A DNA stretch of 64,000 nucleotides from Granulicella sp. 5B5 (GTDB taxonomy: Bacteria; Acidobacteriota; Terriglobia; Terriglobales; Acidobacteriaceae), in the NCBI RefSeq assembly GCF_014083945.1, contig NZ_CP046444.1, positions 124,001 to 188,000 on the forward strand, given 5' to 3'. Below the pieces are notes generated by a model. That model was not told the origin of the DNA, did not search any database, and worked only from the letters and a program-made list of their open reading frames with translations. Below are positions 46,127-55,248 of this stretch, piece by piece; the stretch's first letter is position 1; each line of letters begins with the position of its first letter. A program made the translations under genes and the position numbers.

Positions 46127-47232
46127 GAGAGCGCTTGGATGCGCGCAGAGAGGACATGGTCACAATGCAGAGATGGATTCGAGTTGGTCTACAGGTCGGG
46201 GTGTGCGTGCTTTTGCTGTTCGAGGTCAATGCAGTCCGCGCGCAAGATCCCCATGCGATCACGCTGCAGGGAGACTTCTGGTTCACTCATGATCCGTCGA
46301 TCGCCAAGGATGGTTCCACGTACTATGTCTTCGCGACCGGCAAGTCACCTGATGGTGGACAGATTCCCATCCGCTGTTCGGAGGACCTGGTGCACTGGCG
46401 AATGTGTGGTCATGTATTCGACGGGATGCCTAAGTGGATTCAACAGCGAAGTCCCGGGACAAAAGAACTATGGGCGCCGGATATTTCGCACACGCATGGT
46501 GAGTATCGGTTGTATTACGCGTATTCGCTGTTCGGACGAAATCTTTCCGGCATTGCGCTGGCGACAAATAAGACGCTGAATCCGATGAGCCCGGATTACA
46601 AGTGGGTCGACAAGGGGCTTGTACTCGAATCGAAAGCGACCGACGACTTCAATGCGATCGACCCGAACTATGTGGGCGACACAAAGCATCACGCGTGGCT
46701 GGCCTTCGGAAGTTTCTGGAGTGGCATCAAGATGCGAGCTCTGGATGCGGATACGGGGATGCTCTCAAGCCGAGACCGGAAACTCTACTCGCTGGCCTCT
46801 CGCGCAAAGCCCATTCAGCCGATGTCACAGAAGTTTGATCCTGAGCATCCAACGCTGCCGCCTGACTGGCAAGCCATTGAAGCTCCATTTGTTGTCGCAC
46901 ATGGCGGCTATTACTATCTCTTTGTATCGTTCGATCTGTGCTGCCGCGGAACGAGGAGCACCTATCGAACGATGGTGGGGAGATCGCGCGCAGTCACCGG
47001 GCCGTATCTCGATAAGAACGGTATGCCGATGTTGCAGGGCGGTGGGTCTCTTCTGCTGGGGCCGAATAGGCGCTGGCTTGGGCCGGGCGGAGAGTCGATT
47101 CTGCATCAACACGATGGTCCCGATCTGATTGTGTTTCATGCCTACGATGCGAAGACGGGAAGGCCAGCGCTGCAGATTTCGACGATCGCCTGGCGTGATG
47201 GATGGCCCGAAGCTGCGTTGGGCAATGAGTAG
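46123..47232 (+). CDS. Secreted GH43 arabinanase/arabinosidase
   Basis: A 369-aa protein. ATG 46123 forms an ATGA overlap with the upstream stop; ATG 46156 or 46165 would give a shorter signal n-region. The signal peptide spans about 17-40 (VGLQVGVCVLLLFEVNAVRA). GH43 catalytic carboxylates are Asp57 (WFTHDPSI, base), Asp180 (NAIDPNYV, pKa modulator) and Glu253 (QAIEAPFV, acid), with WAPDISH and LFVSFDLCCRGTRSTYRTMV. This pattern matches arabinan endo-1,5-alpha-L-arabinanases. It would cut the arabinan backbone, complementing the GH54 side-chain enzyme downstream. Confidence 0.93.
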   Translation: MRERLDARREDMVTMQRWIRVGLQVGVCVLLLFEVNAVRAQDPHAITLQGDFWFTHDPSIAKDGSTYYVFATGKSPDGGQIPIRCSEDLVHWRMCGHVFDGMPKWIQQRSPGTKELWAPDISHTHGEYRLYYAYSLFGRNLSGIALATNKTLNPMSPDYKWVDKGLVLESKATDDFNAIDPNYVGDTKHHAWLAFGSFWSGIKMRALDADTGMLSSRDRKLYSLASRAKPIQPMSQKFDPEHPTLPPDWQAIEAPFVVAHGGYYYLFVSFDLCCRGTRSTYRTMVGRSRAVTGPYLDKNGMPMLQGGGSLLLGPNRRWLGPGGESILHQHDGPDLIVFHAYDAKTGRPALQISTIAWRDGWPEAALGNE

Positions 47233-48214
47233 GGAAGAGGGTAGCAGGGAAGTGAAGATCACAGCAGTTGCCAGCGGTGTGTCGAAGCTGATGGTGGTGG
47301 CCATCCTCGCAGTTACGCTGTGCCGCGCGCAACAGCCGGTCTTGTCCGATCCTAAGCCTGCTGCCTCCGCGAAGACGGATGCACTCACGCAGACGCAGGG
47401 GCTGCTTGAAACCGGTCGATACCATGAGGCAGAGAGTGCGCTGCGAACCTATCTTGCGCAGAATGACGGCTCAGCGGCAGGGCATGCGATGTTGGCGTAT
47501 GCGTTGCTGCGTGAGGACAAACCTCGCGAGTCGCTCGAGGAGTACACACGCGCGGCTGCGATCGAGAAACCCTCGGCGCAGATGCTGGAGCGTGTAGGGC
47601 AGGATTATGTGCTGCTTGCCGACTGGCAGGACGCAGAAAAATGGACCCTTCGTGCGGTGCAGATGGACCCGTCCGATGCCGATGCGTGGTACAGCCTGGG
47701 GCGCATCCGGTACACAGACCAGCGGTTTAGTGATGCGCTGTCCTGTTTTCAGCAGGTGCTGAAGCTTCTGCCCAAGAGCGTGAAGGCGGAGAACAATCTT
47801 GGCCTGTCGTATGAGGGTCTGAATCAGGTCGATCAGGCTGTGGCCGCGTATCAGCAGGCGATTGCGTGGCAGAACGAAGGGCCGCCGGAGCAGAGAAGCG
47901 CGGAGCCGCTGCTGAATCTCGGCATTGTGCTGCGGCACCGTTCAGAGCTGGCCGAGGCGGAACCTCTGCTAGTAGAGGCCGCGACGATCTCGCCGAAGAA
48001 TCCTCGCATTCTGGAGCAGCTGGGGCAGCTCCATATGCAGAAGGCGGATTATGTGGCTGCACGCCGAGAGCTGCAGCAGGCCTGTGCGCTCGATCCGAAG
48101 AATTCTGCCCTGCACTTTCTGCTGGGGCAGGCGTACCGGCACCTGGGGCAGATGCAGGAGGCCAAGGCGGAGTTCTATGCGTCGGAACGGCTGGCTGTCG
48201 CTACTACTCAGTAG
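47225..48214 (+). CDS. Secreted TPR protein
   Basis: A 329-aa protein from ATG 47225, overlapping the GH43 end by 8 nt; GTG 47252 is an alternative. A signal peptide (KLMVVAILAVTLCRAQ) is followed by about seven tetratricopeptide units (e.g. LLETGRYHEAESALRTYLAQ, AWYSLGRIRYTDQRFSDALS, NLGLSYEGLNQVDQAVAAYQ, LEQLGQLHMQKADYVAARRE). It is presumably periplasmic. SusD-type glycan-binding proteins also use a TPR scaffold, and no SusD gene is present beside the TonB receptor, so a binding or docking role is plausible but unproven. Confidence 0.88.
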   Translation: MSREEGSREVKITAVASGVSKLMVVAILAVTLCRAQQPVLSDPKPAASAKTDALTQTQGLLETGRYHEAESALRTYLAQNDGSAAGHAMLAYALLREDKPRESLEEYTRAAAIEKPSAQMLERVGQDYVLLADWQDAEKWTLRAVQMDPSDADAWYSLGRIRYTDQRFSDALSCFQQVLKLLPKSVKAENNLGLSYEGLNQVDQAVAAYQQAIAWQNEGPPEQRSAEPLLNLGIVLRHRSELAEAEPLLVEAATISPKNPRILEQLGQLHMQKADYVAARRELQQACALDPKNSALHFLLGQAYRHLGQMQEAKAEFYASERLAVATTQ

Positions 48215-48245
48215 CTGTGATTGACGGGAAGGGAACCAGACACCG

Positions 48246-48419
48246 GGGCCTCTCCCCCCATACTTTTTGACCTAAGATCCGGAGCGGATTGGGGTTAGCT
48301 TCGGACTTGTGGAGGTCACATCCAGCGTTTCCTGGAGTGGTTATGAGGGAGCGCCTGGACAACAAAACCCAGCCTGTGCCGGGCTGTTCTTCCACCGTTA
48401 TTGTAAAGGGCGTGTCAAG
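48246..48419. repeat. Dispersed intergenic repeat, copy B
   Basis: This segment follows the TPR gene and aligns in order with 36527-36679: the CCTCTCCCCCC start, the GATCCGGAGCGGATTGGGG core at 48276, AAAACCCAGCC with a weaker hairpin (CAGCC / GGCTG) at 48370-48386, and TTATTGTAAAGGGCGTGTCAAG at 48398-48419 split here by its middle (two 11-bp halves). It lies in a 446-bp noncoding space upstream of the TonB receptor; the rest of that space is leader and promoter. Confidence 0.75.
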
Positions 48420-48535
48420 ACCCAGAGGGGTAATTGAGCATTCCTGCGTTCTGTCCGACCCTGTATCTCCCCTCTCTGTCGGTGCATCCTTGAGGGCGGT
48501 ATTTTTTGATGTAACCGAAGTTTTTCATTTTTAGG

Positions 48536-48561
48536 TTGACACGTAACGGTACGAATATTTA
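48536..48561 (+). promoter_or_regulatory. Candidate promoter of the TonB receptor gene
   Basis: A consensus TTGACA lies at 48536-48541 in an AT-rich tract. The best downstream -10-like hexamer (TATTTA, 48556-48561) is only 14 nt away, shorter than the usual 16-18, so the assignment is tentative. A leader of about 95 nt would follow. Confidence 0.35.
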
Positions 48562-48660
48562 GTTTTTGTGCGCCAAAGAAAACGATTTCTCGAATCTCGT
48601 GTAATCGCTTCCAAAGAGCCGGATACAGGCATGGCATTGCAGTTTTTGGGAGAGTTCAGT

Positions 48661-51600
48661 ATGTCGACGTCCTTGAAGTGCGCGCGGGTCCGTTTGTTTT
48701 CATTCCTGCTTGTTGTCATTGCCACAGTTCCGGTGATGGCGCAGTCGGTGCGCGGCGCCATCGGCGGAAGCGTCACCGATACAACCGGAGCGCTCATCCC
48801 GAATGCAACCATCACGGCCACGAACCAGGACACGGGGGGCAAGAACACAACGCACAGCACAGGTGCCGGTGTGTATAGCTTCCCCGATCTGCCGATCGGA
48901 CCCTACACGGTCACTGTTTCGGCGAACGGCTTCCAGACCAAGACCAGCACGGGCGTTCTGGTGACGGTCAACAGCACCATCGCTTTGAATGTGTCGCTCG
49001 GCTCCGGCCCGGTAAACGAGGTGGTGACGGTCGATGCCAGCGGTCTGCAACTTCAGACTGAATCCTCCGACATCGGCGGCACGATTTCAAACAAGCAGGT
49101 CGAGGACCTTCCTCTGTCCCTCGCATCCGGTGTTGGCGGTTTGCGCTCGCCTGAGACGTTTGTCTTCCTGATTCCCGGCACGACCGGGCCAGGCAGCGGT
49201 ACTTCAGGAAACACCGGCAACGGCGTCTTCTTCTCAAGGCTGAGCGGCGGGCAGGCCTACGGCGCCGAGGTACTGCTGGATGGCGCCAGCATCCAGCGCA
49301 GCGAGAACGGATCGTCCTTCGATGAGACTTCGCCCTCCATCGAAGCCCTGCAGGAGTTCAAGGTCACCACGTCTGCTCCGTCTGCCGAGTTTGGCCGTAC
49401 AACTTCGGGCATTGAAAGCTTCTCGACCAAATCCGGAACCAACGAGTTCCACGGTATCGCCTATGCCATCGTGAAGAACCGCATCTTCGACGCGAACAAC
49501 TGGTTCAATGACGGCTACAAGGTGCTGGATTGCGCAGGGGTGTCCGAGGTCAACTGCGCGTACAGCAAGCCGCAGGACAGCAAGTACGACTACGGCGGGG
49601 TTTTCAGCGGCCCCGTGTGGATTCCGCACCTCTACAACGGCCACGATAAGACGTTCTTCACGTTTGCCTGGGAAAAGTATCAGTACCGCCCCGGTACCGT
49701 GATCGTGTCGACTGTGCCGACCGCGGCTGAACGCGGTGGTGACTTCAGCGACATCCTGGGCGGATATATTCCAGGCGGAAGCTCGTACAACGGGGTGAAC
49801 AACATCCTGGTGAACCCGTGCAACAACAATATGCCTGTGTTGTACAACCAGATTTATGACCCATCGACCACAATGCAGGCCAGCCCCGGCGTTTTCTGCC
49901 GTACACCGCTCAGCGGCAACCAAATCCCGACCAACTACTTGAGCCCGACGGCGCAAAAACTGGTGAACGGGCTTCCCCTGCCGAACCAGACGCCCCAGAG
50001 CACCGACGTGTTCGGCTACATCGGCAACTACGCTCAGACCGGTGTATCGCCCAACAACAATACGACCTATACGATCCGCATCGACCAGAACCTGGGCCAA
50101 CGGAGCAAGATCTTCGGGTCGTACAACACGCGTCAGAACTTCAAGCTGACCGCAGCCCCGGACTTCCCCGAACCGTTCAATAACAGTGGCTACGTGCAGA
50201 CCTTCACCACCCACTATGGACGCGCCGGATGGGATTACAACATCACACCGACGTTGCTGAACCACCTGAACCTCGGCTACAACCGCACAAACAGCGTGAA
50301 CCTGTCTTCGGAGTTCATGACGAGCGATACGGCGGCGGCGGCTGGTCTTGCCAATGACTATTCGAAGTTCTTTCCGACGATCTCATTCCCAAGCCCGGAT
50401 GCGCCTTCCAACTGGGGCCAGCAGCAGAACGGCATCAATATCGACAACGGCATACGCGTGAACGATGTCGTGACGTGGGTGAAGGGCAGGAATAACATCC
50501 GGATGGGCGTGGACTATCGCAATCAGCGGTACTCCACCAACCTGTACAACGTGGACAACTTCAACTTCTACCGCGACCAGTCAGCGGGCGTTAGCAACAC
50601 CTGCTGCGGTTCCGGCAACCCGTTCGCGAGCTTCCTGATGGGTGAAGTGGGCCAGGCGGGGCAGACGGTGTACAACGTGAACCCGCGCTGGAAGTCGTGG
50701 TACATCGCCGGCTTCATCCAGGACGACATCAAAGTGACCAGCAACCTGACGATCAATGCGGGCTTGCGTTACAGCATCGACAACCCGCGGCATGAGGCGC
50801 TGAACCGCACATCGAACTTCAGCTTCACAGCCCCTGATGCCGCTGCTGGCGGTCTGCCGGGGGCGCTGGTCTTCGGCACCACATGCGGCAACTGCAACAC
50901 GGCGTGGGCGGACACCTGGTACAAGGACATCGCCCCGCGCGTCGGTTTTGCGTACGTGCTGCCAGGTACCCATGGCAAAGCAGCCTTGCGTGGAGGCGCA
51001 GCGATCATCTATGGGCCGCTGCAGTACAACGACTTCGGCGGCAGCATGCTGCAGGGCTACAACATCAGCAAGAGCGTGGCGCTGGGCGGCACCGCTACGC
51101 AGGGCGGTGCGTTTACGCCGGCGTTCCGGCTCGATTCGGCTTCGCCTGCCGATCCACAGAACTCCAACATCGGCTTCCCGAATTACAGCTACGCCCCGAA
51201 CACGGACCCGACACAGTTGACCGCGCAGAATGGGCCTGGCTCGTTCCAGGCCGTTGCCGGCGACCTGATTCTGCCAAGAGATGGCCGGCCCTCGATGACG
51301 AGTAACTGGAGCCTCCAGCTGCAGGACCAGATTGCGCAGGACCTGATCTTCTCTATCGGTTATATCGGTGAGGTGGCGCAGGACCTGCGTTCGGGCTTCC
51401 TTACCAACTTCAACAACATCGACACGAAGTACTTCGGTCTTGGCGATCTGCTGAGCAACTCGCAGTACAACATCCCGCTTGGCGGGACGAGCAATGGCTA
51501 CGCTGCGCCGTACTCGACCTTTACAGGTCCCATCGGTCAATCGCTGCGTCCGTTCCCGCAGTATGACTATATTGCGGACGATTGCTGCCTGGAGAACCTT

Positions 51601-52530
51601 GGGCACTCTTCGTATCATGCGCTGGTGACTTCGCTTGAGCGCCGGTTCCGCAACGGCCTTAACCTGCAGGCGTCGTACACGTGGTCGAAGACGCTCACCG
51701 ATGCGGATTCGCTGATTCCTTTCAGCTATACGTCAAACAACCAGCGCGAGCAGGCGCAGTACTCGACCAACCTGAAGGGCGATAAAGCGGTCAGCGTTCA
51801 GGACCTGACGAACCAGTTCTCACTGAGTTATCTCTACGAGCTGCCATTTGGTGAAGGACGAAGATGGGCCAACCATAGTCGAGGCCTGGACCTGCTCGTG
51901 GGCGGATGGGAGGTGGGCGCGATCCAACGCTACTCCAGCGGACAGCCGATTGGCTTTGGTTGCGCGACCGGCATCCCCTACTACCAGAACTGCATCACGT
52001 TCGATGCCGGGCCTGCGTCACTTGGCGGCAAGACCTTTGCGAGCTCAGCCTACCAGGCGAACAAGAACGGCCCCAGCGTCTTCAATGGAGAGTCCTGGTT
52101 CAAGCCGGCGTATCGAGTTGCGGGAACGAATGGAGCGAATGATCCCGGTGTCCCGATGTCGCAGGCCGCGTTTGTCGATCAGAACCGCGAAGGCGTCGGG
52201 TGGGCGCGGCCGTACTCACCGAACTGTGGAACATCCGCGCAACCGTGCTCCTTCGCGCCGTTTGCTCTCGGCAACCTCGCGCGCGTTACCGAGGCGATTA
52301 CGGGACCGCGTTATCTGGCGGAGGACATCAGCCTGCTGAAGAACTTCCACATTACGAAGACAGTTACCTTCCAGATGAAGGGCGAGGCGTTCGATCTCTT
52401 CAACCGGCATCGGATGGCTCTTCCGGACCTTGCGCCGAATGACTCGTCGCAAAACACTGGATTCGGTATTCCGACTGCCGTCGATTATGGCCCGCGCAAT
52501 ATGCAACTTACGGGGAAGATCATCTTCTAA
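48661..52530 (+). CDS. TonB-dependent receptor with N-terminal carboxypeptidase-regulatory-like domain (Oar-like)
   Basis: A 1289-aa outer-membrane protein from ATG 48661, with GGGAGAG 7 nt upstream. A signal peptide ends at VMAQS. A beta-sandwich CarboxypepD_reg-like domain follows (about 30-115: GGSVTDTTGALIPNATITAT, YSFPDLPIGPYTVTVSANGF). The plug has VLLDGASIQRSENGSSFDET and EFKVTTSAPSAEFGRTTSG. The remaining about 1000 residues form the barrel, ending in LTGKIIF with a C-terminal Phe. Large receptors of this kind are characteristic of Acidobacteria. Position between GH43 and GH54 genes suggests uptake of arabino-oligosaccharides. No SusD gene accompanies it. Confidence 0.95.
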   Translation: MSTSLKCARVRLFSFLLVVIATVPVMAQSVRGAIGGSVTDTTGALIPNATITATNQDTGGKNTTHSTGAGVYSFPDLPIGPYTVTVSANGFQTKTSTGVLVTVNSTIALNVSLGSGPVNEVVTVDASGLQLQTESSDIGGTISNKQVEDLPLSLASGVGGLRSPETFVFLIPGTTGPGSGTSGNTGNGVFFSRLSGGQAYGAEVLLDGASIQRSENGSSFDETSPSIEALQEFKVTTSAPSAEFGRTTSGIESFSTKSGTNEFHGIAYAIVKNRIFDANNWFNDGYKVLDCAGVSEVNCAYSKPQDSKYDYGGVFSGPVWIPHLYNGHDKTFFTFAWEKYQYRPGTVIVSTVPTAAERGGDFSDILGGYIPGGSSYNGVNNILVNPCNNNMPVLYNQIYDPSTTMQASPGVFCRTPLSGNQIPTNYLSPTAQKLVNGLPLPNQTPQSTDVFGYIGNYAQTGVSPNNNTTYTIRIDQNLGQRSKIFGSYNTRQNFKLTAAPDFPEPFNNSGYVQTFTTHYGRAGWDYNITPTLLNHLNLGYNRTNSVNLSSEFMTSDTAAAAGLANDYSKFFPTISFPSPDAPSNWGQQQNGINIDNGIRVNDVVTWVKGRNNIRMGVDYRNQRYSTNLYNVDNFNFYRDQSAGVSNTCCGSGNPFASFLMGEVGQAGQTVYNVNPRWKSWYIAGFIQDDIKVTSNLTINAGLRYSIDNPRHEALNRTSNFSFTAPDAAAGGLPGALVFGTTCGNCNTAWADTWYKDIAPRVGFAYVLPGTHGKAALRGGAAIIYGPLQYNDFGGSMLQGYNISKSVALGGTATQGGAFTPAFRLDSASPADPQNSNIGFPNYSYAPNTDPTQLTAQNGPGSFQAVAGDLILPRDGRPSMTSNWSLQLQDQIAQDLIFSIGYIGEVAQDLRSGFLTNFNNIDTKYFGLGDLLSNSQYNIPLGGTSNGYAAPYSTFTGPIGQSLRPFPQYDYIADDCCLENLGHSSYHALVTSLERRFRNGLNLQASYTWSKTLTDADSLIPFSYTSNNQREQAQYSTNLKGDKAVSVQDLTNQFSLSYLYELPFGEGRRWANHSRGLDLLVGGWEVGAIQRYSSGQPIGFGCATGIPYYQNCITFDAGPASLGGKTFASSAYQANKNGPSVFNGESWFKPAYRVAGTNGANDPGVPMSQAAFVDQNREGVGWARPYSPNCGTSAQPCSFAPFALGNLARVTEAITGPRYLAEDISLLKNFHITKTVTFQMKGEAFDLFNRHRMALPDLAPNDSSQNTGFGIPTAVDYGPRNMQLTGKIIF

Positions 52531-52550
52531 CCCCGAGGGACGAAACACGA

Positions 52551-53561
52551 GTGGTCCGCTCTCTATTGGCGATCCTGTTGTTTGGGGCAGCCTCGTATCA
52601 AGGGGCCGCTCAAGCGACGGCGACTGAGAATGCGCAGGTGTTTCTCCAGGCCAAGGTGCTGCGCGCAAACGATGCACGTGGCAAGTTGCTGCTCGGGGAA
52701 CACCGCGACCCGGAGGCGATGGACGCGTTTGAGGCGGCCTTGGATATTGATCCGCAAGACAAGGAGGCGCGGAGCGGGGAGTTGGCGGCAGTTACAGAGC
52801 TTGCGGTGTCAGCGCGGCGCGCGGACCGTCCGGATGCGGCGCTGCTGGCGCTGGAGCACGCCCGCACCAAACTGCCGGACGATCCGAAGCTGCTGCTTGA
52901 GCTCGGTATTCAGGCAACCGAGATGGGTGCGTTGCCCGAGGCTCAGGAGGCTTTGAAGAGAGCCGAAACCCTTGCGGCGAATGATCCAGATGTGCGTTAT
53001 GCGCTGGCGCGGGTTGAGCTCGAGGAGCAACAGATGCCGGCGGCTGAAGCCGATCTCCGCGCGTATTTGGCCAAGCGCCCCGCCGATGCCTCGGCACACT
53101 ATGGGCTGGGGCATATCTTCGCGATGGAGCAGCGAACCGCTGAGGCCCGTGCGGAGTTTGAGCGCTCGATCCAACTACAGCCGGTGCAGACGGAATCGTA
53201 CTATCAGCTGGGTCAAATCGAGCTTGAAGTGCAGCATGATGCCCAGGCCGAACCTCTGTTTCAAAAGGTGCTCGCACGCGATCCAACGCATGGCGGCGCG
53301 CTGACCGGTATGGGCATCCTTGCATTTCGCAGAAAGGATTACGCACAGGCAGAGCAGTATCTTTTGCGCGCGGAAAAGACGGCTCCCGACTATCAACCGG
53401 CACATTATTATCGGGGGCTCGCGCTGGCGAGGCTCGGTCAGGAAGAAGACTCCTGGCGCGAGTTGCAGGTTGCTGTTGAACTCGATCGCAAGCAGCAGGG
53501 GCCGCCGGGAGCGCTTGCGGGTACTCCCGCGACTGCGGGTGCAGTCACGTCTCCGCAATGA
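52551..53561 (+). CDS. Secreted TPR protein
   Basis: A 336-aa protein from GTG 52551, 20 nt after the receptor stop, with GAGGGA upstream. A signal peptide (VRSLLAILLFGAASYQGAA) precedes about eight TPR units (e.g. LGIQATEMGALPEAQEALKR, YGLGHIFAMEQRTAEARAEF, YYQLGQIELEVQHDAQAEPL, YYRGLALARLGQEEDSWREL). The short spacing indicates cotranslation with the TonB receptor. A role as partner of the receptor is inferred from context only. Confidence 0.88.
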   Translation: MVRSLLAILLFGAASYQGAAQATATENAQVFLQAKVLRANDARGKLLLGEHRDPEAMDAFEAALDIDPQDKEARSGELAAVTELAVSARRADRPDAALLALEHARTKLPDDPKLLLELGIQATEMGALPEAQEALKRAETLAANDPDVRYALARVELEEQQMPAAEADLRAYLAKRPADASAHYGLGHIFAMEQRTAEARAEFERSIQLQPVQTESYYQLGQIELEVQHDAQAEPLFQKVLARDPTHGGALTGMGILAFRRKDYAQAEQYLLRAEKTAPDYQPAHYYRGLALARLGQEEDSWRELQVAVELDRKQQGPPGALAGTPATAGAVTSPQ

Positions 53562-53642
53562 ATGGTCGGCCGTTGCCGGGTAGTCCCCAGCCTCGAGCCA
53601 TTCCGGGAGTATCTTGATATGCGAACCGAAGATGATATTGAG

Positions 53643-53664
53643 TCACCGGCTGTTAAGCCGGTGA
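53643..53664 (+). promoter_or_regulatory. Perfect stem-loop in GH54 leader
   Basis: TCACCGGCT / AGCCGGTGA forms a 9-bp stem with a GTTA loop, 38 nt before the GH54 start. No T-run follows. It could be a terminator remnant of the preceding operon, an RNA-stability element or an operator. Confidence 0.5.
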
Positions 53665-53701
53665 ACGAAACAAATAAACCAAAGGAACTCAGGAACTTCT
53701 C

Positions 53702-54733
53702 ATGCCACTCAAGTCGACCTCACTCAGAAACATCCTGTTGCTCGCGGTTGTTGCTTTCGCCTTTGTGATGAACCCGGTTGGAGCCGCTTCAGCGCAAAAG
53801 GTGACGCCGCGGCCGTGCGATCTTCTTGCGTCCGCCACGCCTTGTGTTGCGGCTATCAGCACCACCCGCGCTTTATATAGGGCGTACACCGGCCCGCTCT
53901 ACCAGGTCACGCGTCAATCGGACAAAACCCACGCCAACATTGGTGTATTACCCGATGGCTATGCGAACGCAGCGGCGCAGGATGCCTTCTGTGCCCATAC
54001 GACCTGCACCATCACCAGGCTCTACGATCAGTCGCCCAACCACAACGACCTCACACCCGCGCCTCCCGGTGGCGCAGCTCATGGACCTGGCCCCAATGGG
54101 TACGACCTGCCGGCCGTTGCCAATTCTCTCCCCGCGACCGTCTCTGGACACAAGGTCTATGGTGTAGCCATCTTACCGGGCATGGGCTACCGCAACGATA
54201 GCCCCAAAGCCACAGCCGTCAATGGTGAGCCCGAGGGCGTCTACATGGTCACTTCTGCACTCAATCTCAACAACAAGTGCTGCTTTGACTTTGGGAATGC
54301 CGAGTCGAACAACCTCGACAACAAAGCGGGCCACATGGACGCTATCAACATCATGTATCAAGACAAGCTTGGCGCTCCCGACGCGGGCCTCGATATGGAG
54401 GACGGCATCTACGGCCACCTCAAGGTACCCGTCGGTACCACCTTCGTCACTGATATGGGCGCCAGCGACGGTCAGCATAGCTACGCCATCTACCAGGGCA
54501 ACGCGCAATCCGGCGGACTGACCAGCACTGGCATCATTCCTCTTCCGAAAGGCTATCAGCCGATGAAACAAGAAGGAGCCATCATCCTGGGGATCGGTGG
54601 TGATAACAGTAATTGGGCCAAAGGCTACTTCTTCGAGGGTGTCATGACCAAGGGGATGCCAACGCACGAGGCATTGGAGAAGGTCCAGAGCAATATCGTA
54701 GCCGCCAGATATGCCGGCCAACTCCAGCCGTAA
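53702..54733 (+). CDS. Secreted GH54 alpha-L-arabinofuranosidase
   Basis: A 343-aa protein with AGGA 8 nt before ATG 53702. The signal peptide ends near AASAQ. The mature protein matches the GH54 catalytic beta-sandwich: PCDLLASATPCVAAISTTRA, LYDQSPNHNDLTPAPPGG, the vicinal disulfide Cys193-Cys194 (NKCCFDFGNAE), nucleophile Glu233 (GLDMEDGIYG) and acid/base Asp301 (ILGIGGDNSNW). The arabinose-binding CBM42 found in fungal AbfB enzymes is absent. GH54 removes alpha-L-arabinofuranosyl side chains from arabinan and arabinoxylan. The family is best known from fungi. Confidence 0.93.
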   Translation: MPLKSTSLRNILLLAVVAFAFVMNPVGAASAQKVTPRPCDLLASATPCVAAISTTRALYRAYTGPLYQVTRQSDKTHANIGVLPDGYANAAAQDAFCAHTTCTITRLYDQSPNHNDLTPAPPGGAAHGPGPNGYDLPAVANSLPATVSGHKVYGVAILPGMGYRNDSPKATAVNGEPEGVYMVTSALNLNNKCCFDFGNAESNNLDNKAGHMDAINIMYQDKLGAPDAGLDMEDGIYGHLKVPVGTTFVTDMGASDGQHSYAIYQGNAQSGGLTSTGIIPLPKGYQPMKQEGAIILGIGGDNSNWAKGYFFEGVMTKGMPTHEALEKVQSNIVAARYAGQLQP

Positions 54734-54916
54734 TACTCCTGCCGACGGTTGGGGCAGGTGAAGCCATCCTCGCGAACCGTTATACTGAGCGAACCGGCGA
54801 AGAGGCGTTGGGTTCGGTCGAGTTGTGCTTCTGTACACCTCGAATCAACTGAACCTTATGCTCAATGCTGCCCAAATCAGCAGTTTATGCTGGTTGCAAA
54901 GCGGTTGCATCCCAGC

Positions 54917-55006
54917 GGAGGGATGTGTGAGTGGTTGAAACAGGCGGTCTTGAAAACCGCTTTGCCCTAACGGGCAACGGGGGTTCGAATCCCTCTCCCT
55001 CCGCCA
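54917..55006 (+). tRNA. tRNA-Ser (anticodon UGA)
   Basis: Acceptor arms GGAGGGA / TCCCTCC, discriminator G and an encoded CCA. The anticodon stem is GCGGT / ACCGC with loop CTTGAAA, giving anticodon TGA at 54951-54953. A long variable arm (GCCC-TAAC-GGGC) marks a class II tRNA, and the T-loop is GGTTCGAATCC. It reads UCA and related serine codons. No integrase or attachment-site duplication is seen beside it. Confidence 0.97.
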
Positions 55007-55248
55007 TATAACGGTCTCGTCTTTTCTTGATGCAAAGGAAGCCCCGGCCGACTGCCCCGCCGGCACAGTGCCAACTTCGGTTATATCGAGCCGGCCTACA
55101 GGTGAGGAACCAAGCAGCGACCCATTGCAAACCAGGCCAACAAGCGAACGCCGAGTGCCACTGGCATTTGCGGTCCTCCGTAATTTCCCGTATCGCCTGC
55201 GGAGAGATCTCATGCTTTACTAAGAAGAATCTCCTTCGAGGTTCCTTC

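Noticed and set aside
54917-55248. Integration site at tRNA-Ser
   Set aside because: No integrase, no duplicated tRNA 3' end and no phage-like genes on either side.
53562-55248. dif site at the skew reversal
   Set aside because: Scanned the intergenic stretches for a 28-bp XerC/XerD-like sequence with an AT-rich centre; none was convincing.
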